Origin: JAVBWI01 sp036677445
GTDB lineage: Bacteria; Bacillota; Clostridia; Christensenellales; CAG-138
Direction: 5' to 3'
DNA length: 64,000 bases
Assembly (NCBI GenBank): GCA_036677445.1
Contig: JAVBWI010000006.1
Coordinates: 186,001-250,000 of the forward strand
Part shown: one piece after another, positions 36,633 through 44,650 of the stretch
How positions within the stretch are numbered: position 1 is the first letter of the stretch
Layout of the letters: the number at the start of each line of letters is the position of its first letter
Translations under genes and position numbers: made by a program
Notes under the pieces: model-generated
Told to the model about the DNA's origin: nothing
The model's input: only the letters and a program-made list of their open reading frames with translations
The model's database searches: none

Positions 36633-37901
36633 TTATACGGGTATTTCCAACAGCTCGCGGATTGCCGTATCCCGTTTTTTCATGCGGCCGACACATACCG
36701 TCGACATGTTGTCGATGTCCAGCACCATGGGAAGAATGCGTTCCACATCCGCCTTCGTCACGCTTTCTATACGGCGAATCGTCTCCTCTTCGCTATACAG
36801 GCGGTTTAGCAGCAACGCCGTCTTGCCCAGCGCATTCATGCGGCTGGACGTACCTTCCTGCGCAAGCAGATAGCTGCCCTTCAATTGATCCTTGCTGCGC
36901 TGGAACTCCACTTCGGTAATACCGTTTTTAAGCACATCTTCCATTTCTTCGCGCATCAGACGCACGACCTCCGTCGCCTGCTGCTCACCCGTGCCTGCAT
37001 AGAAAGAAAAGCTGCCGGTGCTCCGGTAACAGGTCGGGTAGGAGTAAATGGAATACGCCATGCCGCGCTGCTCACGAATCTTCTGGAACAGCCGCGAGCT
37101 CATGCTGCCGCCGAGCGCGTTGCTCAACACGAACAGCGGATATTGATCCGGCATATCCAGCGCCGTACCCGGCATGGCCATACAGATGTGAATCTGCTCG
37201 ATATCCTTCTCGACGGATAGAAACCTGCGGCCGCCCGGCGCCCGGTTTTGACCGAAGTCCAATGCTTCGCCTTGCCGCATGGAAGCAAATTTTTCCTGAA
37301 CGAGCTCCATCAGGGTTTCCTTTTGAAAATGACCCGCCGCCGAAATCACAATGTGCTGCGGCACATATTGCCGGCGCATATAGGCAAGCAGACTGTCGTG
37401 CGTGAAGGCGCGCACGCTTTGCTCGGTGCCCAGTATGGGCTTTGCAAGCGGATCGCCGTCGTAAAAGAGCGTGGCGATGGTATCGTGCGCGAGATCCTCG
37501 GGGCTGTCCTGCACCATGAGTATCTCCTCACAGACCACGCCCTGTTCCTTCTTAATTTCCTGCGAATCAAACTTTGAATGCAATACAATGTCCGAAAGGA
37601 TATCCATCGCACGATCCAAGTGCTCGTCCAATACTTTCACATAAAAACAGGTGCACTCTTTTGACGTAAACGCGTTGATGTTGCCGCCGATGGCGTCCAT
37701 TTCCGCGGCGATGTCCTGCGCGCTGCGGCGCTCGGTTCCCTTGAAGAGCATGTGCTCAATAAAATGGGATGCGCCTCCTTCGCCTTCTTCTTCAAAAGCG
37801 GAGCCTGTCCCCACCCATACGCCGATTGCGCAGGAGCGGACGTTTTCCATTGTCTCGCCGATGATGCGGATTCCGTTCTCCAACGTTTCCTGAATGATCA
37901 T
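36633..37901 (-). CDS. M16 family zinc peptidase (MlpA/PqqL-type)
   Basis: A 422-residue soluble M16B peptidase. The inverted zinc motif HxxEH is HFIEH at residues 46-50, followed by FKGTERRSAQDIAAEMD and GGNINAFTSKE as in mitochondrial processing peptidase beta relatives, and the C-terminal half has the inactive-like domain with GTGEQQATEVVRLMREE. In Bacillus the homologue (MlpA/YmxG) is encoded after pnp and the deacetylase YlxY, the same order as here. Its ATG overlaps the deacetylase stop by 4 bp. Target is unknown. Confidence 0.93.
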   Translation of the reverse strand: MIIQETLENGIRIIGETMENVRSCAIGVWVGTGSAFEEEGEGGASHFIEHMLFKGTERRSAQDIAAEMDAIGGNINAFTSKECTCFYVKVLDEHLDRAMDILSDIVLHSKFDSQEIKKEQGVVCEEILMVQDSPEDLAHDTIATLFYDGDPLAKPILGTEQSVRAFTHDSLLAYMRRQYVPQHIVISAAGHFQKETLMELVQEKFASMRQGEALDFGQNRAPGGRRFLSVEKDIEQIHICMAMPGTALDMPDQYPLFVLSNALGGSMSSRLFQKIREQRGMAYSIYSYPTCYRSTGSFSFYAGTGEQQATEVVRLMREEMEDVLKNGITEVEFQRSKDQLKGSYLLAQEGTSSRMNALGKTALLLNRLYSEEETIRRIESVTKADVERILPMVLDIDNMSTVCVGRMKKRDTAIRELLEIPV

Positions 37902-38617
37902 ACACGTACTTCCTTTTGCGTGTGCTCGCCCAGCGTTTCGCTCACGGTCACGATGCGAAACCCCTGCTGCCGCAGCCCGTCGAGGCAGGCGGGCATGGCT
38001 TTGACCGCCTCCGCCGTAGGCTGTATAAGCAATATAGTTCCATCAAACGGCTGATCCAATGCACGCGAGAGTATATCCTGTGCAGTACCGCGGCCGGAGA
38101 GCAGGTCTGCCGTGCACAATACGTGCGTCAACCCAAGCTGACGCGCGGCGCGCGTGGAATTGTTCACCGCGCGCGTACCCGAATAATATAACACCGGGCG
38201 TACGCCCGACACGGCATGGATGGTTTGTATGGATTGCTCAATATCCGCCACGACCGCCTTCGCATTGCCGTCGCGCATCGGGTCCTGCCCCATCGTGCCG
38301 ATCTCGTGCCCGTCGCGCACCATTTGTACCAGCAGTTCTTGATTATCCTGTGCCCACTCACCGCTGACCAGAAAGGTAATATGCACGTCCTTTTCGCGCA
38401 GCAGCGTAATGAGTTCGGGCAATGCGGCGGCATTCCAGCTTACGGCGCACTCCAGGCCGATCACGCCTTCTTCATGCCCGCGATAGATGGGGCTGCTGTA
38501 TATCTCGCTCATGGCGGACTGCGCCAACGGCGTCGCCGTCGCAATATACAGCGTCACCATCAAAATCGCCAATACAGCATTTACAAGTGTCCGCCCTTTC
38601 CCCCGCAACCAACGCAT
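37898..38617 (-). CDS. Polysaccharide deacetylase-family protein, catalytic residues lost (YlxY-like)
   Basis: A 239-residue protein with one N-terminal membrane helix (TLVNAVLAILMVTLYIAT) and a NodB-like domain outside. The first motif, normally TFDD or TFDAAWG, reads GLECAVSW; the metal-binding HxxxH motif, normally after HEIG, reads HEIGTMGQDP with no second histidine; the RPP motif is replaced by YSGTRAVN. It is therefore unlikely to bind metal. Position between pnp and the M16 peptidase matches YlxY of Bacillus. AGGAGG precedes the ATG. A structural or binding role is more likely than deacetylation. Confidence 0.8.
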   Translation of the reverse strand: MRWLRGKGRTLVNAVLAILMVTLYIATATPLAQSAMSEIYSSPIYRGHEEGVIGLECAVSWNAAALPELITLLREKDVHITFLVSGEWAQDNQELLVQMVRDGHEIGTMGQDPMRDGNAKAVVADIEQSIQTIHAVSGVRPVLYYSGTRAVNNSTRAARQLGLTHVLCTADLLSGRGTAQDILSRALDQPFDGTILLIQPTAEAVKAMPACLDGLRQQGFRIVTVSETLGEHTQKEVRV

Positions 38618-38694
38618 TTGGCTGTCCTCCTTTGCATACTGTTACACTATATGCAGCGTGCAAAGGTAGAATGTCACCCAAGCGGGGGTGATAC

Positions 38695-38736
38695 AAAAAG
38701 GAAGCGGGAGGATAGGCTGCCCCCGCCTCCCGTTTC
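38695..38736 (-). terminator. Intrinsic terminator of pnp
   Basis: Minus strand hairpin CGGGAGG / CCTCCCG, extendable with flanking GAAA/CTTC, followed by CTTTTTG. It lies about 30 bp after the pnp stop. Confidence 0.8.
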
Positions 38737-38767
38737 TCCTATATGGTTGGGGTGGGACTATCGGCCG

Positions 38768-40861
38768 TTATTCTTCATCCTCCGGCAGCAGACCCTTGCG
38801 TGTAAGGTTGATTTTGCCCTGTTTATCGATTTCCACTACGCGTACAAGTATCTCGTCCCCAATATTGACAACGTCTTCCACCTTCTCCACGCGCTTGTTG
38901 GCGAGCTTTGAGATGTGTACGAGGCCGTCCTTGCCGGGAGTCAGGTTGACGAACGCGCCAAACGGCTTGATGCTGACGACCTTGCCCAAGAATACGTCGC
39001 CCACTTCGATATCCTTCACGATACCCTCGATGATCTTCCTCGCCGCATCCGCAGCGGCGGCATCCGGCGAGGCGATGAACACGCGGCCGTCGTCTTCGAT
39101 GTCGATCTTGACACCGGTATCGGCAATAATCTTGTTGATGGTCTTTCCGCCCGAGCCGATGACTTCGCGAATCTTATCCGGATGAATGGAGAAGGAAATG
39201 ATACGCGGCGCAAACCTGGAAAGCTCCTTGCGGGGTTCAGGCAGCGTTTCCAGCATTTTGTTGAGTATGAACAGACGTCCAAGGCGCGCCTGCTCCAACG
39301 CGCGGGTCAATATCTGCTCGTCAATGCCCTTGATCTTGATATCCATCTGGATAGCGGTAATGCCTTCCGCCGTACCGGCAACCTTGAAGTCCATATCGCC
39401 AAGAAAATCCTCGAGGCCCTGGATATCCGTCAATATGGCGATATTGCCGTTGCTGTCGTCCTTGATCAGGCCCATGGCTACGCCCGCGACAGGCTTTTTG
39501 ATGGGAACGCCCGCATCCATCAGCGCCAGCGTGCTCGCGCAGATGGAAGCCTGCGAGGTGCTGCCGTTGGAACTGATGACCTCAGATACCAGACGCATGC
39601 AGTACGGGAATTCTTCCTCGCTGGGCAGCACAGGCTCAAGCGCGCGCTCGGCCAACGCGCCGTGACCCACCTCGCGGCGGCCGGGGCCGCGCATCATACG
39701 TGTCTCGCCCACGCTGTAGGGGGGCATGTTGTACTGGTGCATATAGCGCTTATTTTCTTCCATGGTAAGGCCGTCGAGTATCTGGGCTTCGCCGATGGTG
39801 CCCAGCGTGGCGATGGTCATGACCTGAGTCTGGCCGCGCGTAAACACGCCGCTGCCATGCGTACGGGCAAGTATGCCGACCTCGCTCCAGATGGGGCGAA
39901 TCTCGTCATGCTTGCGTCCGTCGGGGCGAATGCTCTTGTTGATGATCTTGTCGCGTACGATCTCTTTGGTGAGGGAGTACAGTATCGCGTCGATATCCTT
40001 GGCGCTGTTGGGATATTCCTCCGCAAAAGCGGCAGTTACTTCATCCTTCACCTGCTGGGAGCGCTGTTCTCGTTCCTTGCGGTCGAAGGTATCCAAAGAC
40101 CAAACGACCTTATCGAATGCAGCCGCCCGTACCTTTTCGGTAAAGGACTCTTCGGGCTTATAAATCTCATATTCGCACTTGGGCTTGCCGGTCTCTGCCG
40201 CGATACCCTCTATGAATGTTACAATCTCTTTGATATACCCGTGCGCAAAGAGAATGGCGTCGAGCATTTCCTTTTCGGTGACTTCGTTTGCACCGGCCTC
40301 TACCATCATCACGGCGTCGCGCGTGCCGGCCACCGTCAGGCTCATGCGGCTTTTCGCGCGCTGCTCGCTGTCGGGGTTGAGAATGTATTCGCCATCCAGC
40401 ATGCCCACGCTGACGGAGCCTGTCGGCCCCATGAAAGGCGCTTCGCTGATGGAAAGCGCGATCGAGGAACCGATCATGCCCAATACATCGGGCTGTATAT
40501 CCTGCTCCACGGAAAGTACCGTGGAAACGACCTGCACATCCCTGTAGAAGCCTTTGGGGAAAAGGGGCCTTAACGGCCTGTCGATCAAGCGGGAGGTCAA
40601 TATCGCTTTTTCCGTGGGGCGGCCTTCACGCTTGATGAACCCGCCGGGAATCTTGCCAACAGCATAAAGCTTTTCTTCAAAATCAACACTCAAGGGGAGG
40701 AAATCAACGCCCTCGCGCGCGGTTTTCGCCACAGTTGCGCAGGTAAGCACCGCGGTATCGCCGCAGCGCACCAGGCAGGACCCGCCCGCCTGTTCCGCGT
40801 ATTTTCCGGTTTCGACAATCAGTTTCCTGTTGCCGAGCTGCATTTCGAACGTTCTTTGCAT
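38768..40861 (-). CDS. pnp: Polyribonucleotide nucleotidyltransferase (PNPase)
   Basis: 3'-5' phosphorolytic exoribonuclease of mRNA decay, acting as a trimer and, in Firmicutes, working with RNase Y. The 697-residue product has two RNase PH domains (starting LGNRKLIVETGKYAEQAGGS, and IWSEVGILARTHGSGVFTRG near residue 330), the KH domain (VIGSGGKTINKIIADTGVKIDIEDDG near 565) and the S1 domain (about 620-690). GAAGGAG precedes the ATG. It has its own extended -10 promoter after the rpsO terminator, so it can be expressed by read-through and independently. Confidence 0.98.
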   Translation of the reverse strand: MQRTFEMQLGNRKLIVETGKYAEQAGGSCLVRCGDTAVLTCATVAKTAREGVDFLPLSVDFEEKLYAVGKIPGGFIKREGRPTEKAILTSRLIDRPLRPLFPKGFYRDVQVVSTVLSVEQDIQPDVLGMIGSSIALSISEAPFMGPTGSVSVGMLDGEYILNPDSEQRAKSRMSLTVAGTRDAVMMVEAGANEVTEKEMLDAILFAHGYIKEIVTFIEGIAAETGKPKCEYEIYKPEESFTEKVRAAAFDKVVWSLDTFDRKEREQRSQQVKDEVTAAFAEEYPNSAKDIDAILYSLTKEIVRDKIINKSIRPDGRKHDEIRPIWSEVGILARTHGSGVFTRGQTQVMTIATLGTIGEAQILDGLTMEENKRYMHQYNMPPYSVGETRMMRGPGRREVGHGALAERALEPVLPSEEEFPYCMRLVSEVISSNGSTSQASICASTLALMDAGVPIKKPVAGVAMGLIKDDSNGNIAILTDIQGLEDFLGDMDFKVAGTAEGITAIQMDIKIKGIDEQILTRALEQARLGRLFILNKMLETLPEPRKELSRFAPRIISFSIHPDKIREVIGSGGKTINKIIADTGVKIDIEDDGRVFIASPDAAAADAARKIIEGIVKDIEVGDVFLGKVVSIKPFGAFVNLTPGKDGLVHISKLANKRVEKVEDVVNIGDEILVRVVEIDKQGKINLTRKGLLPEDEE

Positions 40862-40908
40862 GTGTGCATGCTCCTTCTTTTTTCTTCTTTCTATATTTCT
40901 ACCAAATT

Positions 40909-40917
40909 AGTATAGCA
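40909..40917 (-). promoter_or_regulatory. Promoter of pnp (extended -10)
   Basis: Minus strand TGCTATACT between the rpsO terminator and pnp, giving a leader of about 40 bases. No -35 at 17 bp is convincing. Confidence 0.6.
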
Positions 40918-40963
40918 CGCGAAAGCCAAGCGTACCACAAAAATCTCACCGGCCGGGAAAAAC

Positions 40964-40987
40964 AAAAAAGCGGGGATCACTCCCCGC
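40964..40987 (-). terminator. Intrinsic terminator of rpsO
   Basis: Minus strand hairpin GCGGGGA-GTGA-TCCCCGC followed by TTTTTTG, starting 13 bases after the rpsO stop codon. Confidence 0.93.
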
Positions 40988-41000
40988 ATTTGCTTTGCAC

Positions 41001-41264
41001 TTACTTTCTCAGGTTTAGGCTTGCAATGATCGCCCTGTAGCGCTCGATGTCCTTATCCTTCAGGTAGTTCAGCAACCCCCTGCGCTGACCAACCATTTTG
41101 AGCAGGCCGCGGCGGGAGTGGTGATCCTTCTTGTGCAGTTTCAGGTGCTCGTTGAGGTGATTGATGCGATCGGTCAAAAGAGCGATCTGCACCTCTGGGG
41201 AACCCGTGTCGCCATCGTGCAGTTTATACTGCTCTATGATCTCAAGCTTCCGGTCTTTTTCCAT
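41001..41264 (-). CDS. rpsO: 30S ribosomal protein S15
   Basis: An 87-residue primary-binding protein of the 30S subunit that contacts helices of the 16S central domain and helps bridge the subunits. The sequence is canonical: DTGSPEVQIALLTDRINHL, then HKKDHHSRRGLLKMVGQRR and LLNYLKDKDIERY. AGGAGGATATC precedes the ATG. It has its own promoter and terminator, and pnp follows, the near-universal rpsO-pnp pair. S15 represses its own translation in several bacteria; I do not see a defined operator in the 90-base leader. Confidence 0.98.
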   Translation of the reverse strand: MEKDRKLEIIEQYKLHDGDTGSPEVQIALLTDRINHLNEHLKLHKKDHHSRRGLLKMVGQRRGLLNYLKDKDIERYRAIIASLNLRK

Positions 41265-41356
41265 GATATCCTCCTAATTCATTGTATCCCCTCCGGCAAA
41301 GTAAAGCGTTGGAGAGTCGCAAAACCGTGCCGTGGTTCATCATTTTTACATCATAC

Positions 41357-41385
41357 AGTGTAGCATACCGTATGGGATATGTAAA
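41357..41385 (-). promoter_or_regulatory. Promoter of rpsO
   Basis: Minus strand TTTACA (41380-41385), 17-bp spacer, TACACT (41357-41362) with a TGC extension. The -35 overlaps an inverted repeat AAACAGGC / GCCTGTTT at the end of ribF that may weaken read-through from it. Confidence 0.75.
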
Positions 41386-41411
41386 CAGGCTTTTGCCGAA
41401 AAACGCCTGTT

Positions 41412-42326
41412 TTAGCCGATTTCCCGGATTTTTCCTGCGGAGAGCCAGGCGCGCGCACGCGAAGCATCCTGCTCTATCTGCATGGCCAGCTCGTGCCTGC
41501 CGGGAAAACGCACCTCGTCGCGCAGCCGTTCATGAAACTCCACCGAGAGCTCCTCTCCGTAAAGATCTCCAAAGAAATCCAATATGTGCGTCTCCACGGT
41601 AATGAACCGCCCGGCCACCGTAGGATTTTTCCCCACGTTGGTTACGGCGGCATACCTGATGCCTTCCCGCATGACGGTCGTAATGTATACGCCGGGTTTG
41701 GGCAGCGCTTTTTCTTCCGGGGGCAGTATGTTGGCGGTAGGAAAACCAATGCTGGCGCCGATATGCCTGTTTTCCACCACCTGCCCGGTCAGCGTATACG
41801 GCATGCACAGCATGGCGTTCGCGGTATTTAAATCCCCCCGCTCGATCAATTCGCGAATCCGGGTGCTGGATACGGTATCACCCTCAAACACCACAGGCTC
41901 GATCACATGCACGTCAAACCCATGCTCCCGCCCCAGCGTCTGCAGGGTATGCGCGTTGCCCTGACCGCCCTGGCCGAACGCATAATTGAACCCGATCACC
42001 ACCGCACGTATATCGTAGCTGCGCATCAGGCCGCCGATAAACGTCTGCGGCAGCATCGAGGCCATAACCCGGTCGAATATTTCCATCCTAACGTCATCCA
42101 CGCCCATCTTTAATATGCAGCGCGTACGCTCCTGTGCGGTAGATAACAGTTTTGGGGGGCGGCCGAACACGCTTTTCGGATGGTTGGAAAATGTGTACGC
42201 CACACTTTTGCAACATAGCTGTTTTGCCGTATCGACCGCGTGGTGCAGCAACGCCCGGTGCCCCAGATGAACACCGTCGAACATACCCAGCGCGATGACG
42301 GCAGGTTGTCTGTTGTTGATAAGCAT
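41412..42326 (-). CDS. ribF: Bifunctional riboflavin kinase / FAD synthetase
   Basis: Makes FMN from riboflavin and FAD from FMN. In the 304-residue product the N-terminal FAD synthetase domain has ALGMFDGVHLGHRALL (HxGH nucleotidyltransferase) near residue 12, VIGFNYAFGQGGQGN near 105 and VSSTRIRELI near 150; the C-terminal riboflavin kinase domain has GFPTANI near 180 and TVETHILDF near 245. GAGGGAT precedes the ATG at 42326; an upstream TTG at 42338 overlaps that site and is rejected. It follows truB by 52 bp. Confidence 0.96.
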   Translation of the reverse strand: MLINNRQPAVIALGMFDGVHLGHRALLHHAVDTAKQLCCKSVAYTFSNHPKSVFGRPPKLLSTAQERTRCILKMGVDDVRMEIFDRVMASMLPQTFIGGLMRSYDIRAVVIGFNYAFGQGGQGNAHTLQTLGREHGFDVHVIEPVVFEGDTVSSTRIRELIERGDLNTANAMLCMPYTLTGQVVENRHIGASIGFPTANILPPEEKALPKPGVYITTVMREGIRYAAVTNVGKNPTVAGRFITVETHILDFFGDLYGEELSVEFHERLRDEVRFPGRHELAMQIEQDASRARAWLSAGKIREIG

Positions 42327-42378
42327 ATGATCCCTCAAGCAGCCTTTTAAAATCCGCAGATACGCTTTTTATGCAAAC

Positions 42379-43281
42379 TCACTCGGTTTCGCAAGGCCCC
42401 AAATGTAATTTCAGCTTCAATCCATCCGGTGTGGCAACGCCAACGCCCAGAAACGCTTGGCCATATATACGGCAGTGTGCATTTTCACAAAGCGCCGGGC
42501 TTTCCGGCAATTCCGCCGCACAGCCGTTCTGCAGGCGGAACACCGCCGCCGTATCCGTAATCCGTATGGCGGGCAAAAAGGCAACGGCCTGTTCAATGGA
42601 TATCACCGCCTCCTGCAGCTTGCCAAAGGAGCGCAGGTCGAAAAGCTCTTGAATGGAATGCGCGTTTTCAACCGAAAATTGGCCCGAAGCCGTCCGCAGC
42701 AAAAACGACATATGCGAGCAGGCGCCAAGGCTTCTGCCAATATCCTCGCAGAGCGTGCGCACATACGTGCCGCGTGAGCAGCGGATGCGCAGTAAAAAGC
42801 GACCTTCGCCCGTTTGATCGAGCAGCTCCAGTGCATGCACCACGATGCGGCGAATGCGTTCAGGCACCTCCTGCCCGCTGCGCGCAAGCTCATAAAGCGC
42901 TTTTCCGTCGGATTTCAGCGCGGAATAGGCCGGCGCAGTTTGTTGCTGCGCGCCCAAAAAGGCAGGCAATACGGCATTGATTTGCTCGGATGTAATTTGC
43001 ACATCGTCCCGTTCCACAATATGGCCGTAGGAATCCTGTGTATCCGTGCGTGCGCCAAAGGCAATCTCCGCGATATATTCCTTTTCCTTGTCCACCAAAA
43101 AATCAAACAGCCGCGTCGCACGGCCCAGGCATATGGGCAGAACACCCGCAGCGCCGGGATCCAGCGTGCCGGTATGCCCGACACGTTTGAGTCCAAACAG
43201 CTTGCGTATATCGCTTACCACATTGCTCGACGTCATCCCGGGCGGCTTGAGCACATTGACGATGCCTTCAGACCGCATCAT
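42379..43281 (-). CDS. truB: tRNA pseudouridine(55) synthase
   Basis: Isomerises U55 in the T-loop of tRNAs. The 300-residue product opens with GIVNVLKPPGMTSSNVVSD and has the catalytic motif VGHTGTLDPGAAGVLP with Asp41 in the usual place, then YIAEIAFGARTDTQDSYG and SRGTYVRTLCEDIG. The C-terminal PUA-like segment is present. The ATG overlaps the nrnA stop by 4 bp, so the two are translationally coupled. Confidence 0.97.
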   Translation of the reverse strand: MMRSEGIVNVLKPPGMTSSNVVSDIRKLFGLKRVGHTGTLDPGAAGVLPICLGRATRLFDFLVDKEKEYIAEIAFGARTDTQDSYGHIVERDDVQITSEQINAVLPAFLGAQQQTAPAYSALKSDGKALYELARSGQEVPERIRRIVVHALELLDQTGEGRFLLRIRCSRGTYVRTLCEDIGRSLGACSHMSFLLRTASGQFSVENAHSIQELFDLRSFGKLQEAVISIEQAVAFLPAIRITDTAAVFRLQNGCAAELPESPALCENAHCRIYGQAFLGVGVATPDGLKLKLHLGPCETE

Positions 43282-44258
43282 CTGAGCGTGTCCTTTGCAG
43301 CGGCAATCAGCTTGTCCAACAGCGTCTGCGCTTCGCCCTCCATGGTGCAGCCGGCGGCGCGCAAATGCCCGCCTCCGCCGTATATACGGGCGATGGCGCT
43401 CACATCCGCATACTGCTTGGAGCGCATGCTGGCCTTGTAGGTGCCATCCCTGCCCTCGCGAAGCAGTATGGCGATTTCTACGGTATTCACATCCCGTATG
43501 CTGTCGATCACGCCTTCCACATCCTCGGCGCTCGCGCCAAAATGCGCAAGGTCGCTTTGCGTTACCAAAGCCGCGCCAATCCTGCCATCCTCGAAGAGCC
43601 GCATGGAGCTTAGCACATAGCCAAGCAGGCGTGTTTTCCCCAACGGAACGGTACGGTAAACCTTACGGTTAATGCCCGCAATGTCAATGCCTGTCTCCAA
43701 AAGGTCCGCCGCTACGCGGAATGTCTCCGGCGTCGTGTTGCTGTAAGCAAAATTGCCCGTATCGGTACTGATCGCCGTGTACAGGCAGCAGGCAATTTCT
43801 CGGGCAACAGCGGCATCCTTCCGGGCTAAAGCGCCTAACTCCTTCCAGATGGCATAGATCAGCTCGCCCGTAGCCGAGGCTGTATCATCCTTCACCACAT
43901 AGTTTCCATATGCGGAATTTGTCCTGTGATGGTCGATATTTCCGGTAGCGGAGGCGGAATCGAACAGTTCGGCCGCGCGCCCCATGCGCCCGACATCGGC
44001 GCAGTCTATAGCGATGGCATTTGGCAATCGTTCCGCATTCTCCGGCTGTCTGATCATATCCGCATACGGCAAAAAGTCGTAAAGCAAAGGAACGCGCTGT
44101 TCGCATACGATCTGCGCCCGCTTGCCCATCGACCGCAGTATGCAAAAAAGCGCCAGGCTGGAGCCGATGGTATCCCCGTCCGGCGAAACATGCGCGATCA
44201 AGGTGAAGCCGTCCTCGCGCCGCAGCCACCCGGCCAGTGCGGAAACCGCGTCAGTCAT
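43278..44258 (-). CDS. nrnA: Bifunctional oligoribonuclease / PAP phosphatase NrnA
   Basis: A 326-residue DHH-DHHA1 phosphoesterase that degrades nanoRNAs and converts 3'-phosphoadenosine 5'-phosphate to AMP. Metal ligands lie in HVSPDGDTIGSS near residue 23, DCADVGRMG near 87 and the DHH run NIDHHRTNS near 112. The DHHA1 domain ends with GGGGHLRAAGC, the substrate-binding GGGH motif. It overlaps rbfA by 8 bp and truB by 4 bp, in the conserved rbfA-nrnA-truB order. Confidence 0.96.
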   Translation of the reverse strand: MTDAVSALAGWLRREDGFTLIAHVSPDGDTIGSSLALFCILRSMGKRAQIVCEQRVPLLYDFLPYADMIRQPENAERLPNAIAIDCADVGRMGRAAELFDSASATGNIDHHRTNSAYGNYVVKDDTASATGELIYAIWKELGALARKDAAVAREIACCLYTAISTDTGNFAYSNTTPETFRVAADLLETGIDIAGINRKVYRTVPLGKTRLLGYVLSSMRLFEDGRIGAALVTQSDLAHFGASAEDVEGVIDSIRDVNTVEIAILLREGRDGTYKASMRSKQYADVSAIARIYGGGGHLRAAGCTMEGEAQTLLDKLIAAAKDTLR

Positions 44259-44619
44259 CTTCCTTCTCCTTATTGGGGGTATGCAGCGTATCGAGTATTT
44301 TCGCGATGTGTACGCTGTATTCTATGGAGGTATCCAGCACAAACTTCAGCGCGGGAAGACGCCTGATCTGCATGCGGTGCCCCAGCTCGCGCGCGATAAA
44401 ACCGGCGGCGTGATTGAGGGCTTCGACGGCATCCTTCCTCACCTGCTCGTCCGACTCATATACGCTCACGCGGAGCTTCGCATGCTTAAGGTCATTGGTA
44501 ACCTCCACCTGCGTGATGGTCGTCATGGAAGAAATACGGGGATCTTTCATTTCCCGTATCACTTCGCTGACGGTCTTTTTGACCTCTTCATTCATTCTGT
44601 CCTGTCGTATGGCAGACAT
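44251..44619 (-). CDS. rbfA: 30S ribosome-binding factor A
   Basis: Assists late maturation of the 30S subunit and 16S 5' end processing. The 122-residue KH-type protein begins RQDRMNEEVKKTVSEVI and continues with REMKDPRISSMTTITQVEV, then HAAGFIARELGHRMQIRRLP, all typical. The tail is acidic. GAGGAG precedes the ATG. It lies 31 bp after infB and overlaps nrnA. Confidence 0.96.
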   Translation of the reverse strand: MSAIRQDRMNEEVKKTVSEVIREMKDPRISSMTTITQVEVTNDLKHAKLRVSVYESDEQVRKDAVEALNHAAGFIARELGHRMQIRRLPALKFVLDTSIEYSVHIAKILDTLHTPNKEKEDD

Positions 44620-44650
44620 CGTTTTCTCCTCGCGCTGTTGCTTTGCTGTA

